NCBI GenBank assembly: GCA_964492245.1
Contig: CAZBJJ010000024.1
Coordinates: forward strand, 1-30,116
Origin: CAZBJJ01 sp964492245
Lineage (GTDB): Bacteria; Spirochaetota; Spirochaetia; Treponematales; Breznakiellaceae
Reading direction: 5' to 3'
Length of the DNA: 30,116 nucleotides
In this document: positions 24,652 through 30,116 of the stretch, piece after piece
How positions within the stretch are numbered: the stretch's first letter is position 1
Layout: every line of letters starts with the position of its first letter
Program-made: the position numbers and the translations under genes
Notes under the pieces: generated by a model
Databases searched by the model: none
Told to the model about the DNA's origin: nothing
What the model saw: only the letters and a program-made list of their open reading frames with translations

Positions 24652-27600
24652 AACCCCTACGGCTCGAACTGGCCCATATCGGCCCCTTTAACCGCCCCAT
24701 CAGCATCGACTTTACCCAACTCGACGACATCTTCTTAATCCATGGCAAAACCGGCTCGGGCAAAACAAGCATCTTCGATGCCATATGCTACGCCCTGTAT
24801 GGCAGCCTGCCCGGAACACGAAAAAGCCAGATTAAAAACCTAAAGTCCGACTTCTCGCCCCCCGAGGCCCGCCCAATGGTCATGCTGGATTTTTCTCTGG
24901 GGAATAAGCAGTACCGCGTAGAGCGAGTTCCCGGCCACGAAAGGCCCAGCAAGCGTGGCGCCGGTACAACCTGGAACGAAGACGAGGCAATTTTATTTGA
25001 AGAGCTCCAAGGACAGCGCATAGGCCTTGCCGGTAAAAAAAGCGAGGTCGATGCCATGCTACAACAGCTCATCGGCCTGAGCGTCGAAGAGTTTTCGAAG
25101 GTCGTTCTGCTCCCCCAAGGGGAGTTCTCTGAATTTTTGCGACAAAGCTCCACCGATCGCCTTAAGGTTTTACAAAAGCTCTTTCCCCTGGAACAGGCAG
25201 CGCGCATAAAAGACCTAGCCAACGAGCGGGCCGGCCAACTTATTGGCGAGCTCAGCGAAGTGGAGCGCCGCCTAGACGACCTACAGGGCCCGGATAACAG
25301 CGTACAGGGAATGCAGGCCTCGCAGGCAGAGGGAGAAAAACAGCTCCAAAAAATGACCGACAGTTTAAAGGCTTTAAAAGAAAAGCTTTCTACAGACGAA
25401 AACCTGCTCAACGAACATCGGGAAAAAATAAAAAAGCGAGACCTCGCCCAAGAGGCCCTGCTTCTGGGCCAGAAAAACCTAGAACAAGAGAGAGAAAAAA
25501 AGCCCGAAATTGATGCCCTGCACAGCGCCCTGCAAACCGGGCGGCGAGCACAGCCGCTTTTGCATGTACAGGAAAAACAGCAGACAGCCCAGGAGAGCCT
25601 AGACCTGGCCCATGCCCAACTTGCCAGCTCCAACGCAGAACTAAATTTGGCACAGGCCCAATTACAGGAAGCCGAACTTGCCGCCACCAAAAAAGAAGCC
25701 CTGCAATCCGAGCTAGGCAGCTATCAGCGCCGCGAAGGCGAACTAGAAAGCCTCTTAAAGGAAGAGGCGGCCCAAGGCAATAAGTTGGCCGAATTTGCCA
25801 AAGCAAAACACAGACTAGAAGAACTGCAGGAAAAATTATCAAGGCTCAGCCTTAGCGAGGAAGCCTATCAAAATGAGTTGCAAGGCCTTCGGGGCTCACA
25901 GGAAGAATACGATACCACCCGCCGGACCTTAGAACAGGAGCGACAAAATCGTGATACGCTGGATGAAATCTTGCGGTGGCTCGAGGTATATATTCCAAAA
26001 GTAGAAGAGTTAAAAGAATGTAAACAGCGGGGCACTGCCTACAAAAAAGAAGCAGAGCAAAAAGAGTCTATTGCGACAACAAAGAACCAAGAGTACCAAC
26101 TACTGCGCGAACAGGTCGAAGCCCAAAGAAAACAGGAGCTTACCGCCGAGCTCGCCGCCCAGCTCGAAAAGGGCCAGGCCTGCCCTGTCTGTGGGTCTTG
26201 CCAGCACCCCCTGCCCGCCTCGACCATCGACCGCGGCGCACCGGTCTACCAGGAAGATCTGCGCATGCTCGAAGAGGCAGTGCAAAATGCAAACAGCGAA
26301 TTGAGTACCGCTACGGCAAAATTACAGGCCACCCGCGAGGAGTACCGGCGAATCGAGACAGCCAAAGACCGCCAATTGGCACTTGCCCCCGACATAGAAG
26401 TCGACCTCCAAGCCATCAATTTAAAGGAATATCAAAAACAACTCCGCGAAGAAAAGGCCCAAACGATTCAAAAATTAAATGATGCCGTCGATGCCGAAAA
26501 AAATGCCAGGAGCAATAGCAAGCGCTACAATGAGCTTTTAAACAGTATCAATAATTGCACCAGCGAGCGTCAGCAACTTCTGGCCGAACAGCTGCCACTT
26601 TCCAATCTCTACACCGAGCTCAAGGCCGAGCTTTCGGCCCTGCATACGAAAAAGAATGCGCTTCTGGCCCGCTTTGCAGAAGAGCAATGGGATATTCAAA
26701 TTGATGCCTCCACCGCGAGCGAAGAACTCTTGCAGCTGCTCAGGCAGCGCAGGCAGCTTGTCGAAAAAAACCTGGCAAATATAGACAGCGCCCTTGTAAG
26801 CGCAAAAGAAAACATGGCCGCAGAACGCCAAAACAACCAATCCAGAAGCGAACAGCTAAAGAGCGCGCAAAAGGCCCTGCAAGAGGCACAGACAGCCTTT
26901 GCCGATGGGCTGCAAACTGCCGGCTTTAAAGACATGGCCGAGCTGGAAACAGCCTTAGAAGTTCTGCACAAAGAACAGGAAATTGAAGAGCAGATTAATG
27001 AACACCAGCGGACCCTGGCAGGTTTGAGCAGCTTGGTTAGCGAACGCCAACAGGCCTGCGAGCTCGCCGAACAGGAGCTTGCCCAACTTCTGGCAAAAAA
27101 CGAAATACTGCACGACCGCGAAAAAGCGGAACAGACCAGCCTGGCCTTAAAGAGCGAAATTCAAGAGACCGAAAATGCACGTGAACAGCTGCGCGACCGC
27201 CTTAAAGCAGTAGAGCAACATTTACATGAAATTCAACAGACGCAAAAGCGGCGTGCCGAACTTTCCCAGGCGGCAAAGACCCACGAGATGCTAAAAAGAG
27301 ACCTCACCGGAAAAAACCCCAACAAGCGGGCCTTCGAGGCCTGGCTTTTAAGCATATATTTGGCAGAAATTACCGCCTGCGCCACAAAGCGCCTTGAACG
27401 CATGAGCGATGGGCGCTATCGCCTTGTGCTGGATAACACCCAAGGCGGACGCGGACTCGGGGGCCTAGACCTGGCGGTCTGGGATGCCTTTACCGGCAAG
27501 CAGCGCCCCTGCGCCACCCTTTCGGGGGGCGAGAGCTTTATGGCCTCCATCAGCCTTGCCCTGGGCCTGGCAGATTCAATACAGAACCGAAGTGGCGGCA

Positions 27601-27809
27601 TTCGCCTAGATGCCCTGTTTATCGACGAGGGCTTTGGCAGCCTGGACGAGGAAAGCCTGGACATGGCCCTAAACATTCTCGATGAAATTCGAGACCACCG
27701 CATGGTTGGCCTTATTTCCCATGTAAGCGAAATGCACAGCCGCTTTCCCTCGCGCATTAAGGTGGAAAAGACCTCGGCCGGTTCAAAAATAAAAATGATA
27801 CTGCCATAG
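24648..27809 (+). CDS. sbcC: Exonuclease SbcCD subunit C (Rad50-type ATPase)
   Basis: The 1053-residue SMC-like ATPase partners SbcD. Walker A is GKTGSGKTS (33-41), long glutamate/glutamine-rich coiled coils flank the zinc hook CPVC (512-515), the ABC signature is LSGGES (958-963), and Walker B ends in D993-E994 of LFIDEGFGSLD. Length is typical. The GTG start overlaps the sbcD stop and has AAGGAG (24635-24640) upstream, so the pair is translationally coupled. A CGSCQHP segment next to the hook adds a third cysteine, which is common in the family. Confidence 0.95.
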   Translation: MKPLRLELAHIGPFNRPISIDFTQLDDIFLIHGKTGSGKTSIFDAICYALYGSLPGTRKSQIKNLKSDFSPPEARPMVMLDFSLGNKQYRVERVPGHERPSKRGAGTTWNEDEAILFEELQGQRIGLAGKKSEVDAMLQQLIGLSVEEFSKVVLLPQGEFSEFLRQSSTDRLKVLQKLFPLEQAARIKDLANERAGQLIGELSEVERRLDDLQGPDNSVQGMQASQAEGEKQLQKMTDSLKALKEKLSTDENLLNEHREKIKKRDLAQEALLLGQKNLEQEREKKPEIDALHSALQTGRRAQPLLHVQEKQQTAQESLDLAHAQLASSNAELNLAQAQLQEAELAATKKEALQSELGSYQRREGELESLLKEEAAQGNKLAEFAKAKHRLEELQEKLSRLSLSEEAYQNELQGLRGSQEEYDTTRRTLEQERQNRDTLDEILRWLEVYIPKVEELKECKQRGTAYKKEAEQKESIATTKNQEYQLLREQVEAQRKQELTAELAAQLEKGQACPVCGSCQHPLPASTIDRGAPVYQEDLRMLEEAVQNANSELSTATAKLQATREEYRRIETAKDRQLALAPDIEVDLQAINLKEYQKQLREEKAQTIQKLNDAVDAEKNARSNSKRYNELLNSINNCTSERQQLLAEQLPLSNLYTELKAELSALHTKKNALLARFAEEQWDIQIDASTASEELLQLLRQRRQLVEKNLANIDSALVSAKENMAAERQNNQSRSEQLKSAQKALQEAQTAFADGLQTAGFKDMAELETALEVLHKEQEIEEQINEHQRTLAGLSSLVSERQQACELAEQELAQLLAKNEILHDREKAEQTSLALKSEIQETENAREQLRDRLKAVEQHLHEIQQTQKRRAELSQAAKTHEMLKRDLTGKNPNKRAFEAWLLSIYLAEITACATKRLERMSDGRYRLVLDNTQGGRGLGGLDLAVWDAFTGKQRPCATLSGGESFMASISLALGLADSIQNRSGGIRLDALFIDEGFGSLDEESLDMALNILDEIRDHRMVGLISHVSEMHSRFPSRIKVEKTSAGSKIKMILP

Positions 27810-27813
27810 TCAG

Positions 27814-27842
27814 TTGCCTAGACGGGGATTATCAAGTAGTAT
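27814..27842 (+). promoter_or_regulatory. Promoter of the amino-acid ABC operon
   Basis: TTGCCT (27814-27819), a 17-base spacer and TAGTAT (27837-27842) form a moderate promoter just after the sbcC stop. It would give a leader of about 43 bases. The -10 box lies inside an inverted repeat. Confidence 0.45.
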
Positions 27843-27851
27843 TATTTGATA
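27830..27851 (+). promoter_or_regulatory. Candidate operator overlapping the -10 box
   Basis: TATCAA (27830-27835) and TTGATA (27846-27851) are perfect inverted 6-bp half-sites with ten bases between them, covering the proposed -10 element. This placement suits a repressor for the transporter operon; the regulator is unknown. Confidence 0.45.
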
Positions 27852-27891
27852 TTTTGCCCTTAGGGCCATCAATTTATTTTGGAGAATTCGT

Positions 27892-28689
27892 ATGAAACGT
27901 TTACTGCCTTTATTATTTGCAGCAATTGCAATCACCCTCTCCTGCCAAGGCAAGCAGACAGGGGACAACTCGTTAAAAAAAATTAATGATAAAAAGGTCT
28001 TTGTCATGGGCCTGGACGACTCCTTCCCGCCCATGGGCTACCGCGACGAGAACAACGAAATTGTGGGCTACGACGTGGACCTGGCCCGTGAGGTCTGTGT
28101 GCGCAACAACTGGACACTCAAACTCCAGCCCATCGACTGGAACGCCAAAGAGCAGGAACTGAGCACCGGTAATATAGACTGCATCTGGAATGGCTTTACC
28201 ATTACAGAGGAGCGAAGCAGGCAGGTAAACTTTTCCGAGCCCTACCTGACCAACGCCCAAGTGGTAGTCGTGCGCGAAGATTCGCCGGCCCAGAATCTAG
28301 CGGACTTCAGTGGCAAGCTCATTGGTTTGCAGGCGGGTTCTTCGGCCGCCGATGCCGTCGATGGCAATGCTGAGTTTAAGGCCAGCTTAAAAAACATTGT
28401 CGAGTTTAAAGACAACTTGTTGGCACTTATGGACCTAGAAATTGGCGGTGTCGATGGAGTTGCCATGGACCTCCTTGTGGCCAACGACAATATTCGCCGG
28501 GCTGGCAAGGCCTTCCGTATTATTGGCGAGAGCCTGGCCCCAGAGAACTATGGCATAGGCTTTAGGCTTGGCGATCAGGCCCTGCGCGACAAGGTGCAAG
28601 AGACCTTGCTGGCAATGGCCAAAGACGGCAGCGTGGCGAGCATTGCCGACAGATGGTTTGGCGCCGATATTTCCACAATAGGAAAATAA
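27892..28689 (+). CDS. Amino-acid ABC transporter substrate-binding lipoprotein
   Basis: The 265-residue protein is a family 3 solute-binding protein. It has a lipoprotein signal with a lipobox ending at C18 (ITLSC), so it is anchored outside the inner membrane. Typical stretches are DDSFPPMGYRD, GYDVDLAREV, the WNGFTITEER segment and VNFSEPYL. The family binds polar amino acids; glutamine, cystine, arginine or others cannot be told apart here. GGAG (27881-27884) lies seven bases before the ATG. It leads a three-gene operon. Confidence 0.93.
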   Translation: MKRLLPLLFAAIAITLSCQGKQTGDNSLKKINDKKVFVMGLDDSFPPMGYRDENNEIVGYDVDLAREVCVRNNWTLKLQPIDWNAKEQELSTGNIDCIWNGFTITEERSRQVNFSEPYLTNAQVVVVREDSPAQNLADFSGKLIGLQAGSSAADAVDGNAEFKASLKNIVEFKDNLLALMDLEIGGVDGVAMDLLVANDNIRRAGKAFRIIGESLAPENYGIGFRLGDQALRDKVQETLLAMAKDGSVASIADRWFGADISTIGK

Positions 28690-28698
28690 TTAAAATCT

Positions 28699-29334
28699 GT
28701 GTCCGCACTCCTATTCCAGCTGGGTAAGGGCTCCCTTACCTCGCTGGCAATTTTTTTCCTAACCCTGCTCTTCTCACTTCCCCTGGCCCTGCCCCTTGCA
28801 CTGGCCCGCATGTCTAAACTGGCAATACTTTCTAAGCCCACAAATGCCTTTTTGCTTATCATGCGAGGTACGCCACTTATTTTACAGCTTATTTTTGTCT
28901 ATTTTGCCCCCGCCTGGCTTTTTAAATGGCGCATCGATCGCTTTGTGGCGGTTATTATTGCCTTTAGTTTAAACTATGCCGCCTACTTTGCCGAAATCTA
29001 CCGAGGTGGTATTGCGGCCATTCCCCGTGGACAGTGGGAGGCTGCAAAGGTCCTAGGCTTTACCAAGGGGCAAACCTTTTTTCGCATTATTTTGCCCCAG
29101 GTTGTACGGCATATTTTGCCGGCCAGCGGCAACGAGGTAATAACCCTGGTAAAGGACACCGCTCTTGCCCAGACCATTGCCGTCTCCGAACTCTTCAGGG
29201 TTGCTCAAAATGCTGCCGCCCGCCAATTTTCGACAAGCCCCATATTTATGGCCGGGCTTTTTTATTTTTGTATGAACTGGGTGGTGGCGAAGATCTTTGC
29301 CATAGCCGAAAAAAAACTGAGCTATTACCACTAA
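28699..29334 (+). CDS. Amino-acid ABC transporter permease
   Basis: This 211-residue His/Glu/Gln/Arg-family permease has about five hydrophobic helices, an MRGTPLILQLIFV segment and an EAA loop, GQWEAAKVLGFTKGQ, that contacts the ATPase. As the sole permease gene it would form a homodimer. The start is GTG at 28699, nine bases after the previous stop, with only a weak GGAAAA upstream, so expression probably depends on coupling. Confidence 0.93.
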   Translation: MSALLFQLGKGSLTSLAIFFLTLLFSLPLALPLALARMSKLAILSKPTNAFLLIMRGTPLILQLIFVYFAPAWLFKWRIDRFVAVIIAFSLNYAAYFAEIYRGGIAAIPRGQWEAAKVLGFTKGQTFFRIILPQVVRHILPASGNEVITLVKDTALAQTIAVSELFRVAQNAAARQFSTSPIFMAGLFYFCMNWVVAKIFAIAEKKLSYYH

Positions 29335-29346
29335 TGGGGCATTTCT

Positions 29347-30093
29347 ATGATCTTAATCCAGGCAAATAATTTAAAAAAATCCTTCGGCCATTTAGAAATT
29401 CTAAAGGGCATTAGCTTTTCTGTTAAGCGTGGCCAGGCCCTGGCTATTATTGGCCCCTCTGGTTCTGGCAAAAGCACCCTTTTGCGATGCATTAATCATT
29501 TGGAAACCTTAGACGATGGCAGCATTCAAGTGGGCGAAGACTGGATGATACAAAATGGGGAGTATGCGCCCAAAGAAATTCTGCGCGCCATCTGTCTTCG
29601 CATTGGTCTTGTGTTTCAAAACTTTAACCTCTTCCCCCATCTTTCAGTTATAGACAACATTGCCCTAGCACAGGTCCAGGTTCTGGGGCGGGATAAACAG
29701 GCGGCTATAAAAAAATCGGAATTGCTTCTGCACAAATTGGGCCTAAGCGATAAACGCAACGCCTACCCCTGCGAGCTCTCCGGCGGTCAGCAACAGCGGG
29801 TATCCATTGCCCGGGCCCTTGCGCTGGATCCCGAGGTCCTGTTCTTCGACGAGCCCACCAGCGCCCTGGACCCCGAGCTCACTGGCGAGGTGCTTAAGGT
29901 CCTGCGCGCCCTTGCCAGCGAAAAAATGACCATGGTCATTGTGACCCACGAAATGAGCTTTGCCCGCGATGTTGCCGATAGAATTATCTTTATGGATGGC
30001 GGGCACATTGTCGAGCAGGGGCCAGCCAAAGAGGTAATCGACCATCCCCGCGAAGAGCGCACCAAGGCCTTCCTGGCCAATATTAGCTCCTAG
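29347..30093 (+). CDS. Amino-acid ABC transporter ATP-binding protein
   Basis: The 248-residue ATPase shows Walker A GPSGSGKS (36-43), the Q-loop in LVFQNFNLFPHLS, signature LSGGQQQR near 143, Walker B EVLFFDEPTSALDP and the switch histidine in VIVTHEMSFA. It belongs to the GlnQ/polar amino acid group. GGGG lies seven bases before the ATG, and 12 bases separate it from the permease gene. It completes the operon; the last 23 bases of the window hold no feature. Confidence 0.95.
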   Translation: MILIQANNLKKSFGHLEILKGISFSVKRGQALAIIGPSGSGKSTLLRCINHLETLDDGSIQVGEDWMIQNGEYAPKEILRAICLRIGLVFQNFNLFPHLSVIDNIALAQVQVLGRDKQAAIKKSELLLHKLGLSDKRNAYPCELSGGQQQRVSIARALALDPEVLFFDEPTSALDPELTGEVLKVLRALASEKMTMVIVTHEMSFARDVADRIIFMDGGHIVEQGPAKEVIDHPREERTKAFLANISS

Positions 30094-30116
30094 CCCCTAG
30101 CGGTGCCCCGAAGCCT

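Noticed and set aside
24113..24784. Leftward open frame of 223 codons across the sbcD/sbcC junction
   Set aside because: It is antisense to two conserved, translationally coupled genes; the arginine/proline-rich product is typical of a shadow frame.

Overview
The window reads as a compact piece of an anaerobic bacterial chromosome: 24 protein genes, short intergenic gaps, no tRNA or rRNA, no insertion sequence, no CRISPR array. Gene content (Rnf complex in the order C-D-G-E-A-B, cellobiose phosphorylase, uronate catabolism, a soluble LacI-domain histidine kinase, type III pantothenate kinase beside an ECF transporter) fits a fermentative member of the Spirochaetota, perhaps a Treponema relative. 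There is no marker gene here to prove this; a clostridial host is the main alternative.

Layout. 1-6309 is read leftwards: an unrecognised 190-residue protein, a 39-bp hairpin repeat array, proA, proB, a HAD phosphatase and a GH94 cellobiose phosphorylase. 6475-11607 is the rightward Rnf operon, a membrane ferredoxin:NAD+ oxidoreductase that couples redox to ion pumping. 11743-16215 is rightward: mannonate dehydratase (uxuA), a fructuronate reductase/mannitol dehydrogenase family enzyme (uxuB) and a membrane diguanylate cyclase. 16279-19184 is a divergent two-component pair, a NarL-type regulator leftwards and a cytosolic kinase with a sugar-binding-type sensor rightwards. 19192-23357 is a leftward vitamin operon: a single polypeptide fusing both ECF ATPases to the T subunit, a PanT-like S component and type III pantothenate kinase, so uptake and first phosphorylation of pantothenate are encoded together. 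23470-27809 is sbcD-sbcC (DNA end processing). 27892-30093 is a polar amino-acid ABC transporter (lipoprotein, permease, ATPase).

The most interesting signals are these. (1) Four unrelated genes (GH94, proA, the 190-residue protein, sbcD) lack a Shine-Dalgarno site and carry TTGACA/TTGACG exactly 35-36 nt upstream of the ATG, with a -10-like hexamer ending 6 nt before it, which predicts leaderless mRNAs; genes with a promoter further upstream mostly have a good Shine-Dalgarno site. (2) A 39-bp array of near-perfect 11-bp hairpins lies directly upstream of the proA promoter. (3) An in-frame 21-bp tandem repeat sits in rnfD just before the flavin-attachment threonine. (4) The ECF A-A'-T triple fusion. 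(5) A LacI-like sensor fused to a histidine kinase with no membrane segment. (6) A CoaX with altered phosphate-binding motif.
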